Origin: Sipunculus nudus
Lineage: Eukaryota; Annelida; Sipuncula; Golfingiida; Sipunculidae
NCBI GenBank assembly: GCA_026874595.1
Contig: CM049316.1
Location: 31,169,339 to 31,233,338, forward strand
Direction of reading: 5' to 3'
DNA length: 64,000 bases
Position numbers and translations under genes: made by a program. This document shows, piece after piece, positions 49,802-62,619 of the stretch. Each line of letters starts with the position of its first letter. Within the stretch, counting starts at the first letter, position 1. Below the pieces are notes generated by a model, which saw only the letters and a list, made by a program, of their open reading frames with translations, made no database searches and had not been told where the DNA came from.

Positions 49802-52800
49802 TGGACCCATTTTTTTAATTTTAACACAATTAACCTATTGTTTTTTACCATTTCTGACATTATTAGACCCCCGCGAAGTCTAAAAATACATTATTTCTTC
49901 AGAAAATGGTGCCAAAAAGCAATTATGAAGGCATAATCCCTTTGCTTACCCTTTGCTTATGCTTTGCTTATTCTTTGCTTACGGCAAAATCACAACGGAA
50001 ATGGAGCATTTTCCTAAAAATAAACACTGATATGACCCATAGGGAGATAGACGGGGACTCTGACTGCACAGCAGTCCCAGTTAGTGAACATTAATATCAA
50101 AAGTAAGGGCAATATCGTTCAATCAAAACCAGAAATGTATAATTCTGCTACTTTAAAAAAGTCATTTATTGATTCCTGGGACCTATTTTCTAATTTTAAC
50201 ACAATTTACCTATAGTTTTTTACCATTTCTGACATTATTAGACCCCAGCGAAGTCTAAAAATACATTATTTCTTCAGAAAATGGTGCCAAAAAGCAATTA
50301 TGAAGGCATAATCCCTTTGCTTACACTTTGCTTATGCTTTGCTTATTCTTTGCTTACGGCAAAATCACAACGGAAATGGAGCATTTTCCTAAAAATAAAC
50401 ACTGATATGACCCATAGGGAGATAGACGGGTCCTCTGGCTGCACAGCGTTCCTGGTTAGTGAACATTAATATCAAAAGTAAGGGCAATATCGTTCAATCA
50501 AAACCGCAAGTGTATATTTCAGCTATTTTTATAAAAGTCATTTATTGGTTTCTTGGACCCATTTTCCAATTTTAACACAATTTACCTACAGTGTTTTACC
50601 ATTTCTGACATTATTAGACCCCCGTAAAGTCCAAAAATACATTATTTCTTCAGAAAATGGTGCCAAAAAGCAATTATGAAGGCATAATCCCTTTGCTTAC
50701 CCTTTGCTTATGCTTTGCTTATTCTTTGCTTATGGCAAAATCACAACAGAAATGCAGCAATTCCCTAAAAATACACACTAATATGACCCATAGGGAGACA
50801 GACGGGTCCCCTGGCTACACAGCAGTCCCAGTTAGTGAACATTAATATAAAAAATAAGGGCAATATCGTTCAATCAAAACCGCAAATGTATATTTCAGCT
50901 ATTTTTATAAAAGTCATTTATTGATTTCTTGGACCCATTTTTTTAATTTTAACACAATTAACCTATTGTTTTTTACCATTTCTGACATTATTAGACCCCC
51001 GCGAAGTCTAAAAAATACATTATTTCTTCAGAAAATGGTGCCAAAAAGCAATTATGAAGGCATAATCCCTTTGCTTACCCTTTGCTTATGCTTTGCTTAT
51101 TCTTTGCTTACGGCAAAATCACAACGGAAATGGAGCATTTTCCTAAAAATAAACACTGATATGACCCATAGGGAGATAGACGGGGACCCTGACTGCACAG
51201 CAGTCCCGGTTAGTGAACAGTAATATCAAAAGTAAGGGCAATATCGTTCAATCAAAACCAGAAATCTATAATTCTTCTACTTTAAAAAAGTCATTTATTG
51301 ATTCCTGGGACCTATTTTCTAATTTTAACACAATTTACCTATAGTTTTTTACCATTTCTGACATTATTAGACCCCAGCGAAGTCTAAAAATACATTATTT
51401 CTTCAGAAAATGGTGCCAAAAAGCAATTATGAAGGCATAATCCCTTTGCTTACACTTTGCTTATGCTTTGCTTATTCTTTGCTTACGGCAAAATCACAAC
51501 GGAAATGGAGCATTTTCCTAAAAATAAACACTGATATGACCCATAGGGAGATAGACGGGTCCTCTGGCTGCACAGCGTTCCTGGTTAGTGAACATTAATA
51601 TCAAAAGTAAGGGCAATATCGTTCAATCAAAACCAGAAATGTATATTTCAGCTATTTTTATAAAAGTCATTTATTGATTTCTTGGACCCATTTTTCAATT
51701 TTAACACAATTTACCTATAGTTTTTTACCATTTCTGACATTATTAGACCCCCGTAAAGTCCAAAAATACATTATTTCTTTAGAAAATGGTGCCAAAAAGC
51801 AATTATGAAGGCATAATCCCTTTGCTTACCCTTTGCTTATGCTTTGCTTATTCTTTGCTTATGGCAAAATCACAACAGAAATGCAGCAATTCCCTAAAAA
51901 TACACACTAATATGACCCATAGGGAGACAGACGGGTCCCCTGGCTACACAGCAGTCCCAGTTAGTGAACATTAATATAAAAAATAAGGGCAATATCGTTC
52001 AATCAAAACCGCAAATGTATATTTCAGCTATTTTTATAAAAGTCATTTATTGATTTCTTGGACCCATTTTTTTAATTTTAACACAATTAACCTATTGTTT
52101 TTTACCATTTCTGACATTATTAGACCCCCGCGAAGTCTAAAAAATACATTATTTCTTCAGAAAATGGTGCCAAAAAGCAATTATGAAGGCATAATCCCTT
52201 TGCTTACCCTTTGCTTATGCTTTGCTTATTCTTTGCTTACGGCAAAATCACAACGGAAATGGAGCATTTTCCTAAAAATAAACACTGATATGACCCATAG
52301 GGAGATAGACGGGGACTCTGACTGCACAGCAGTCCCGTTTAGTGAACAGTAATATCAAAAGTAAGGGCAATATCGTTCAATCAAAACCAGAAATCTATAA
52401 TTCTTCTACTTTAAAAAAGTCATTTATTGATTCCTGGGACCTATTTTCTAATTTTAACACAATTTACCTATAGTTTTTTACCATTTCTGACATTATTAGA
52501 CCCCAGCGAAGTCTAAAAATACATTATTTCTTCAGAAAATGGTGCCAAAAAGCAATTATGAAGGCATAATCCCTTTGCTTACACTTTGCTTATGCTTTGC
52601 TTATTCTTTGCTTACGGCAAAATCACAACGGAAATGGAGCATTTTCCTAAAAATAAACACTGATATGACCCATAGGGAGATAGACGGGTCCTCTGGCTGC
52701 ACAGCGTTCCTGCTTAGTGAACATTAATATCAAAAGTAAGGGCAATATCGTTCAATCAAAACCAGAAATGTATATTTCAGCTATTTTTATAAAAGTCATT

Positions 52801-53100
52801 TATTGATTTCTTGGACCCATTTTTCAATTTTAACACAATTTACCTATAGTTTTTTACCATTTCTGACATTATTAGACCCCCGCGAAGTCTAAAAATACAT
52901 TATTTCTTCAGAAAATGGTGCCAAAAAGCAATTATGAAGGCATAATCTCTTTGCTTACCCTTTGCTTATGCTTTGCTTATTCTTTGCTTACGGCAAAATC
53001 ACAACGGAAATGGAGCATTTTCCTAAAAATACACACTGATATGACCCATAGGGAGACAGACGGGTTCCCTGGCTACACAGCAGTCCCGGTTAGTGAACAT
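49802..53100 (+). repeat. 3-monomer higher-order repeat, 1129 bp, three copies
   Basis: Copies begin near 49,802, 50,931 and 52,060. Landmarks at 50,281/51,410/52,539 and 50,657/51,786/52,915 are 1129 apart. The first monomer of each copy shares unusual variants (CCCATTTTTTTAATTTT, then TTAACCTATTGTTTTTTACC). The third monomer of copy 3 is of a different type and leads into the 3927-bp unit. Confidence 0.88.
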
Positions 53101-54599
53101 TAGTATCAAAAATAAGGGCAATATCGTTCAATCAAAACCGCAAATGTATATTTCAGCTATTTTTATAAAAGTCATTTATTGGTTTCTTGGACCCATTTTC
53201 CAATTTTAACACAATTTACCTACAGTGTTTTACCATTTCTGACATTATTTGACCCCCGTAAAGTCCAAAAATACATTATTTCTTCAGAAAATGGTGCCAA
53301 AAAGCAATTATGAAGGCATAATCCCTTTGCTTACCCTTTGCTTATGCTTTGCTTATTCTTTGCTTACGGCAAAATCACAGTGGAAATGGAGCATTTTCCT
53401 AAAAATAAACACTGATATGACAGATAGGGAGACAGACGGGTTCCCTGGCTACACAGCAGTCCCGGTTAGTGAACATTAATGTCAAAAGTAAGGGCAATAT
53501 CCTTCAATCAAAACCACAAATGTATAATTCTGCTTCTTTAAAAAAGTCATTAATTGATTCCTGGGACCCATTTTCTAATTTTAACAGAATTTAAATACAG
53601 TGTTTCACCATTTCTGACATTATTAGACCCCCGCGAAGTCTAAAAATACATTATTGTCTTCAGAAAATGGTGCCAAAAAGCAATTATGAAGGCATAATCC
53701 CTTTGCTTACACTTTGCTTATGCTTTGCTTATTCTTTGCTTACGGCAAAATCACAACGGAAATGGAGCATTTTCCTAAAAATAAACACTGATATGACCCA
53801 TAGGGAGAATGACGGGTCCTCTGGCTGCACAGCGTTCTCGGTTAGTGAACATTAATATCAAAAGTAAGGGCAATATCGTTCAATCAAAACCAGAAATGTA
53901 TATTTCAGCTATTTTTATAAAAGTCATTTATTGATTCCTGGGACCTATTTTCTAATTTTAAAAGAATTTACCTACAGTGTTTCACCATTTCTGACGTTAT
54001 TAGAGCCCCGCAAAGTCTAAAAATACATTATTGTCTTCAGAAAATGGTGCCAAAAAGCAATTATGAAGGCATATTCCCTTTGCTTAGACTTTTCTTATGC
54101 TTTGCTTATTCTTTGCTTACGGCAAAATCACAACAGAAATGCAGCATTTTCCTAAAAATACACACTGATATGACCCATAGGGAGACAGACCGGTCCCCTG
54201 GCTACACAGCAGTCCCGGTTAGTGAACATTAATATCAAAAATAAGGGCAATATCGTTCAATCAAAACCGCAAATTTATATTTCAGCTATTTTTATAAAAG
54301 TCATTTATTGGTTTCTTGGACCCATTTTTCAATTTTAACACAATTTACCTACAGTGTTTTACTAATTCTGACATTATTAGACACCCGTAAAGTCCAAAAA
54401 TACATTATTTCTTCAGAAAATGGTGCCATAACGCAATTATGAAGGCATAATCCCTATGCTTACCCTTTGCTTATGCTTTGCTTATTCTTTGCTTACGGCA
54501 AAATCGCATCGGAAATGGAGCATTTTCCTAAAAATAAACACTGATATGACCCATAGGGAGATAGACGGGTACTCTGACTGCACAGCAGTCCCGGTTAGT

Positions 54600-54765
54600 G
54601 AACATTAATATCAATCCCTTTGGTTACCATTTGCTTATGCTGTGCTTATTCTTTGCTTATGGCAAAACCACAACAGAAATGCAGCATTTTCCTAAAAATA
54701 CACACTAATATGACCCATAGGGAGACAGACGGGTCCCCTGGCTACACAGCAGTCCCGGTTGGTAA
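54600..54765 (+). repeat. Truncated monomer (occurrence 4)
   Basis: Same junction, at 54,614, with CCCTTTGGTTACC after it. This is the copy inside the first 3927-bp unit. Confidence 0.88.
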
Positions 54766-57700
54766 ACATTAATATCAAAAATAAGGGCAATATCGTTCAA
54801 TCAAAACCGCAAATGTATATTTCAGCTATTTTTATAAAAGTCATTTATTGATTTCTTGGACCCATTTTTCAATTTTAACACAATTTACCTACAGTGTTTT
54901 ACTATTTCTGACATTATTAGACCACCGCGAAGTCTAAAAATACATTATTGTCTTCAGAAAATGGTGTCAAAAAGCAATTATGAAGGCATAATCCCTTTGC
55001 TTACACTTTGCTTATGCTTTGCTTATTCTTTGCTTACGGCAAAAATTACAACGGAAATGGAGCATTTTCCTAAAAATAAACACTGATATGACCCATAGGG
55101 AGATAGACGGGTCCTCTGGCTGCAGAGCGTTCCCGGTTAGTGAACATTAATATCAAAAGTAAGGGCAATATCGTTCAATCAAAACCAGAAATGTATATTT
55201 CAGCTATTTTTATAAAAGTCATTTATTGATTTCTTGGACCCATTTTTCAATTTTAACACAATTTACCTACAGTGTTTTACTATTTCTGACATTATTAGAC
55301 CCCCGCGAAGTCTAAAAATACATTATTGTCTTCAGAAAATGGTGCCAAAAAGCAATTATGAAGGCATAATCCCTTTGCTTACACTTTGCTTATGCTTTGC
55401 TTATTCTTTGCTTACGGCAAAATCACAACAGAAATGCAGCATTTTCCTAAAAATCCACACTGATATGACCCATAGGGAGACAGACGGGTTCCCTGGCTAC
55501 ACAGCAGTCCCGGTTAGTGAACATTAATATCAAAAATAAGGGCAATATCGTTCAATCAAAACCGCAAATGTATATTTCAGCTATTTTTAAAAAAGTCATT
55601 TATTGGTTTCTTGGACCCATTTTCCAATTTTAAAAGAATTTACCTACAGTGTTTCACCATTTCTGACGTTATTAGACCCCTGCAATGTCTAAAAATACAT
55701 TATTGTCTTCAGAAAATGGTGCCAAAAAGCAATTATGAAGGCATAATCCCTTTGCTTAGACTTTGCTTATGCTTTGCTTATTCTTTGCTTACGGCAAAAT
55801 AACAAGAGAAATGGAGCATTTTCCTAAAAATACACACTAATATGACCCATAGTGAGACAGACGGGTCCCCTGGCTACACAGCAGTCCCGGTTGGTGAACA
55901 TTAATATCAAAAATAAGGGCAATATCGTTCAATCAAAACCGCAAATGTATATTTCAGCTATTTTTATAAAAGTCATTTATTGGTTTCTTGGACCCATTTT
56001 CCAATTTTAACACAATTTACCTACAGTGTTTTACCATTTCTGACATTATTTGACCCCCGTAAAGTCCAAAAATACATTATTTCTTCAGAAAATGGTGCCA
56101 AAAAGCAATTATGAATTCATAATCCCTTTGCTTACCCTTTGCTTATGCTTTGCTTATTCTTTGCTTACGGCAAAATCACAGTGGAAATGGAGCATTTTCC
56201 TAAAAATAAACACTGATATGACAGATAGGGAGACAGACGGGTTCCCTGGCTACACAGCAGTCCCGGTTAGTGAACATTAATGTCAAAAGTAAGGGCAATA
56301 TCCTTCAATCAAAACCACAAATGTATAATTCTGCTTCTTTAAAAAGTCATTAATTGATTCCTGGGACCCATTTTCTAATTTAAACAGAATTTAAATACAG
56401 TGTTTCAACATTTCTGACATTATTAGACCCCAGCGAAGTCTAAAAATACATTATTTCTTCAGAAAATGGTGCCAAAAAGCAATTATGAAGGCATAATCCC
56501 TTTGCTTACACTTTGCTTATGCTTTGCTTATTCTTTGCTTACGGCAAAATCACAACGGAAATGGAGCATTTTCCTAAAAATAAACACTGATATGACCCAT
56601 AGGGAGATAGACGGGTCCTCTGGCTGCACAGCGTTCCTGGTTAGTGAACATTAATATCAAAAGTAAGGGCAATATCGTTCAATCAAAACCAGAAATGTAT
56701 ATTTCAGCTATTTTTATAAAAGTCATTTATTGATTTCTTGGACCCATTTTTCAATTTTAACACAATTTACCTATAGTTTTTTACCATTTCTGACATTATT
56801 AGACCCCCGCGAAGTCTAAAAATACATTATTTCTTCAGAAAATGGTGCCAAAAAGCAATTATGAAGGCATAATCCCTTTGCTTACCCTTTGCTTATGCTT
56901 TGCTTATTCTTTGCTTACGGCAAAATCACAACGGAAATGGAGCATTTTCCTAAAAATACACACTGATATGACCCATAGGGAGACAGACGGGTTCCCTGGC
57001 TACACAGCAGTCCCGGTTAGTGAACATTAGTATCAAAAATAAGGGCAATATCGTTCAATCAAAACCGCAAATGTATATTTCAGCTATTTTTATAAAAGTC
57101 ATTTATTGGTTTCTTGGACCCATTTTCCAATTTTAACACAATTTACCTACAGTGTTTTACCATTTCTGACATTATTTGACCCCCGTAAAGTCCAAAAATA
57201 CATTATTTCTTCAGAAAATGGTGCCAAAAAGCAATTATGAAGGCATAATCCCTTTGCTTACCCTTTGCTTATGCTTTGCTTATTCTTTGCTTACGGCAAA
57301 ATCACAGTGGAAATGGAGCATTTTCCTAAAAATAAACACTGATATGACAGATAGGGAGACAGACGGGTTCCCTGGCTACACAGCAGTCCCGGTTAGTGAA
57401 CATTAATGTCAAAAGTAAGGGCAATATCCTTCAATCAAAACCACAAATGTATAATTCTGCTTCTTTAAAAAAGTCATTAATTGATTCCTGGGACCCATTT
57501 TCTAATTTTAACAGAATTTAAATACAGTGTTTCACCATTTCTGACATTATTAGACCCCCGCGAAGTCTAAAAATACATTATTGTCTTCAGAAAATGGTGC
57601 CAAAAAGCAATTATGAAGGCATAATCCCTTTGCTTACACTTTGCTTATGCTTTGCTTATTCTTTGCTTACGGCAAAATCACAACGGAAATGGAGCATTTT

Positions 57701-58526
57701 CCTAAAAATAAACACTGATATGACCCATAGGGAGAATGACGGGTCCTCTGGCTGCACAGCGTTCTCGGTTAGTGAACATTAATATCAAAAGTAAGGGCAA
57801 TATCGTTCAATCAAAACCAGAAATGTATATTTCAGCTATTTTTATAAAAGTCATTTATTGATTCCTGGGACCTATTTTCTAATTTTAAAAGAATTTACCT
57901 ACAGTGTTTCACCATTTCTGACGTTATTAGAGCCCCGCAAAGTCTAAAAATACATTATTGTCTTCAGAAAATGGTGCCAAAAAGCAATTATGAAGGCATA
58001 TTCCCTTTGCTTAGACTTTTCTTATGCTTTGCTTATTCTTTGCTTACGGCAAAATCACAACAGAAATGCAGCATTTTCCTAAAAATACACACTGATATGA
58101 CCCATAGGGAGACAGACCGGTCCCCTGGCTACACAGCAGTCCCGGTTAGTGAACATTAATATCAAAAATAAGGGCAATAATGTTCAATCAAAACCGCAAA
58201 TTTATATTTCAGCTATTTTTATAAAAGTCATTTATTGGTTTCTTGGACCCATTTTTCAATTTTAACACAATTTACCTACAGTGTTTTACTAATTCTGACA
58301 TTATTAGACACCCGTAAAGTCCAAAAATACATTATTTCTTCAGAAAATGGTGCCATAAAGCAATTATGAAGGCATAATCCCTATGCTTACCCTTTGCTTA
58401 TGCTTTGCTTATTCTTTGCTTACGGCAAAATCGCATCGGAAATGGAGCATTTTCCTAAAAATAAACACTGATATGACCCATAGGGAGATAGACGGGTACT
58501 CTGACTGCACAGCAGTCCCGGTTAGT

Positions 58527-58692
58527 GAACATTAATATCAATCCCTTTGGTTACCATTTGCTTATGCTGTGCTTATTCTTTGCTTATGGCAAAACCACAA
58601 CAGAAATGCAGCATTTTCCTAAAAATACACACTAATATGACCCATAGGGAGACAGACGGGTCCCCTGGCTACACAGCAGTCCCGGTTGGTAA
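58527..58692 (+). repeat. Truncated monomer (occurrence 5)
   Basis: Same junction, at about 58,541, exactly 3927 after occurrence 4. Confidence 0.88.
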
Positions 58693-61600
58693 ACATTAAT
58701 ATCAAAAATAAGGGCAATATCGTTCAATCAAAACCGCAAATGTATATTTCAGCTATTTTTATAAAAGTCATTTATTGATTTCTTGGACCCATTTTTCAAT
58801 TTTAACACAATTTACCTACAGTGTTTTACTATTTCTGACATTATTAGACCACCGCGAAGTCTAAAAATACATTATTGTCTTCAGAAAATGGTGTCAAAAA
58901 GCAATTATGAAGGCATAATCCCTTTGCTTACACTTTGCTTATGCTTTGCTTATTCTTTGCTTACGGCAAAAATTACAACGGAAATGGAGCATTTTCCTAA
59001 AAATAAACACTGATATGACCCATAGGGAGATAGACGGGTCCTCTGGCTGCAGAGCGTTCCCGGTTAGTGAACATTAATATCAAAAGTAAGGGCAATATCG
59101 TTCAATCAAAACCAGAAATGTATATTTCAGCTATTTTTATAAAAGTCATTTATTGATTTCTTGGACCCATTTTTCAATTTTAACACAATTTACCTACAGT
59201 GTTTTACTATTTCTGACATTATTAGACCCCCGCGAAGTCTAAAAATACATTATTGTCTTCAGAAAATGGTGCCAAAAAGCAATTATGAAGGCATTATCCC
59301 TTTGCTTACACTTTGCTTATGCTTTGCTTATTCTTTGCTTACGGCAAAATCACAACAGAAATGCAGCATTTTCCTAAAAATCCACGCTGATATGACCCAT
59401 AGGGAGACAGACGGGTTCCCTGGCTACACAGCAGTCCCGGTTAGTGAACATTAATATAAAAAATAAGGGCAATATCGTTCAATCAAAACCGCAAATGTAT
59501 ATTTCAGCTATTTTTATAAAAGTCATTTATTGGTTTCTTGGACCCATTTTCCAATTTTAAAAGAATTTACCTACAGTGTTTCACCATTTCTGACGTTATT
59601 AGACCCCTGCAAAGTCTAAAAATACATTATTGTCTTCAGAAAATGGTGCCAAAAAGCAATTATGAAGGCATAATCCCTTTGCTTAGACTTTGCTTATGCT
59701 TTGCTTATTCTTTGCTTACGGCAAAATAACAAGAGAAATGGAGCATTTTCCTAAAAATACACACTAATATGACCCATAGTGAGACAGACGGGTCCCCTGG
59801 CTACACAGCAGTCCCGGTTGGTGAACATTAATATCAAAAATAAGGGCAATATCGTTCAATCAAAACCGCAAATGTATATTTCAGCTATTTTTATAAAAGT
59901 CATTTATTGGTTTGTTGGACCCATTTTCCAATTTTAACACAATTTACCTACAGTGTTTTACCATTTCTGACATTATTTGACCCCCGTAAAGTCCAAAAAT
60001 ACATTATTTCTTCAGAAAATGGTGCCAAAAAGCAATTATGAATTCATAATCCCTTTGCTTACCCTTTGCTTATGCTTTGCTTATTCTTTGCTTACGGCAA
60101 AATCACAGTGGAAATGGAGCATTTTCCTAAAAATAAACACTGATATGACAGATAGGGAGACAGACGGGTTCCCTGGCTACACAGCAGTCCAGGTTAGTGA
60201 ACATTAATGTCAAAAGTAAGGGCAATATCCTTCAATCAAAACCACAAATGTATAATTCTGCTTCTTTAAAAAGTCATTAATTGATTCCTGGGACCCATTT
60301 TCTAATTTAAACAGAATTTAAATACAGTGTTTCAACATTTCTGACATTATTAGACCCCAGCGAAGTCTAAAAATACATTATTTCTTCAGAAAATGGTGCC
60401 AAAAAGCAATTACGAAGGCATAATCCCTTTGCTTACACTTTGCTTATGCTTTGCTTATTCTTTGCTTACGGCAAAATCACAACGGAAATGGAGCATTTTC
60501 CTAAAAATAAACACTGATATGACCCATAGGGAGATAGACGGGTCCTCTGGCTGCACAGCGTTCCTGGTTAGTGAACATTAATATCAAAAGTAAGGGCAAT
60601 ATCGTTCAATCAAAACCAGAAATGTATATTTCAGCTATTTGTATAAAAGTCATTTATTGATTTCTTGGACCCATTTTTCAATTTTAACACAATTTACCTA
60701 TAGTTTTTTACCATTTCTGACATTATTAGACCCCCGCGAAGTCTAAAAATACATTATTTCTTCAGAAAATGGTGCCAAAAAGCAATTATGAAGGCATAAT
60801 CCCTTTGCTTACCCTTTGCTTATGCTTTGCTTATTCTTTGCTTACGGCAAAATCACAACGGAAATGGAGCATTTTCCTAAAAATACACACTGATATGACC
60901 CATAGGGAGACAGACGGGTTCCCTGGCTACACAGCAGTCCCGGTTAGTGAACATTAGTATCAAAAATAAGGGCAATATCGTTCAATCAAAACCGCAAATG
61001 TATATTTCAGCTATTTTTATAAAAGTCATTTATTGGTTTCTTGGACCCATTTTCCAATTTTAACACAATTTACCTACAGTGTTTTACCATTTCTGACATT
61101 ATTTGACCCCCGTAAAGTCCAAAAATACATTATTTCTTCAGAAAATGGTGCCAAAAAGCAATTATGAAGGCATAATCCCTTTGCTTACCCTTTGCTTATG
61201 CTTTGCTTATTCTTTGCTTACGGCAAAATCACAGTGGAAATGGAGCATTTTCCTAAAAATAAACACTGATATGACAGATAGGGAGACAGACGGGTTCCCT
61301 GGCTACACAGCAGTCCCGGTTAGTGAACATTAATGTCAAAAGTAAGGGCAATATCCTTCAATCAAAACCACAAATGTATAATTCTGCTTCTTTAAAAAAG
61401 TCATTAATTGATTCCTGGGACCCATTTTCTAATTTTAACAGAATTTAAATACAGTGTTTCACCATTTCTGACATTATTAGACCCCCGCGAAGTCTAAAAA
61501 TACATTATTGTCTTCAGAAAATGGTGCCAAAAAGCAATTATGAAGGCATAATCCCTTTGCTTACACTTTGCTTATGCTTTGCTTATTCTTTGCTTACGGC

Positions 61601-62453
61601 AAAATCACAACGGAAATGGAGCATTTTCCTAAAAATAAACACTGATATGACCCATAGGGAGAATGACGGGTCCTCTGGCTGCACAGCGTTCTCGGTTAGT
61701 GAACATTAATATCAAAAGTAAGGGCAATATCGTTCAATCAAAACCAGAAATGTATATTTCAGCTATTTTTATAAAAGTCATTTATTGATTCCTGGGACCT
61801 ATTTTCTAATTTTAAAAGAATTTACCTACAGTGTTTCACCATTTCTGACGTTATTAGAGCCCCGCAAAGTCTAAAAATACATTATTGTCTTCAGAAAATG
61901 GTGCCAAAAAGCAATTATGAAGGCATATTCCCTTTGCTTAGACTTTTCTTATGCTTTGCTTATTCTTTGCTTACGGCAAAATCACAACAGAAATGCAGCA
62001 TTTTCCTAAAAATACACACTGATATGACCCATAGGGAGACAGACCGGTCCCCTGGCTACACAGCAGTCCCGGTTAGTGAACATTAATATCAAAAATAAGG
62101 GCAATATCGTTCAATCAAAACCGCAAATTTATATTTCAGCTATTTTTATAAAAGTCATTTATTGGTTTCTTGGACCCATTTTTCAATTTTAACACAATTT
62201 ACCTACAGTGTTTTACTAATTCTGACATTATTAGACACCCGTAAAGTCCAAAAATACATTATTTCTTCAGAAAATGGTGCCATAAAGCAATTATGAAGGC
62301 ATAATCCCTATGCTTACCCTTTGCTTATGCTTTGCTTATTCTTTGCTTACGGCAAAATCGCATCGGAAATGGAGCATTTTCCTAAAAATAAACACTGATA
62401 TGACCCATAGGGAGATAGACGGGTACTCTGACTGCACAGCAGTCCCGGTTAGT

Positions 62454-62619
62454 GAACATTAATATCAATCCCTTTGGTTACCATTTGCTTATGCTGTGCT
62501 TATTCTTTGCTTATGGCAAAACCACAACAGAAATGCAGCATTTTCCTAAAAATACACACTAATATGACCCATAGGGAGACAGACGGGTCCCCTGGCTACA
62601 CAGCAGTCCCGGTTGGTAA
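62454..62619 (+). repeat. Truncated monomer (occurrence 6)
   Basis: Same junction, at about 62,468, exactly 3927 after occurrence 5. Confidence 0.88.

Larger units (their letters stand above)
46752..49808 (+). repeat. Duplicated segment with rearranged monomers, offset 2109
   Basis: About 46,752-47,699 matches about 48,861-49,808 at a constant offset of 2109. Both copies carry the rare GGTTAGGGAACAATAAT end, the same 20-bp doublet and the same 84-bp internal duplication. Between them lies non-identical satellite (47,700-48,860). Confidence 0.85.
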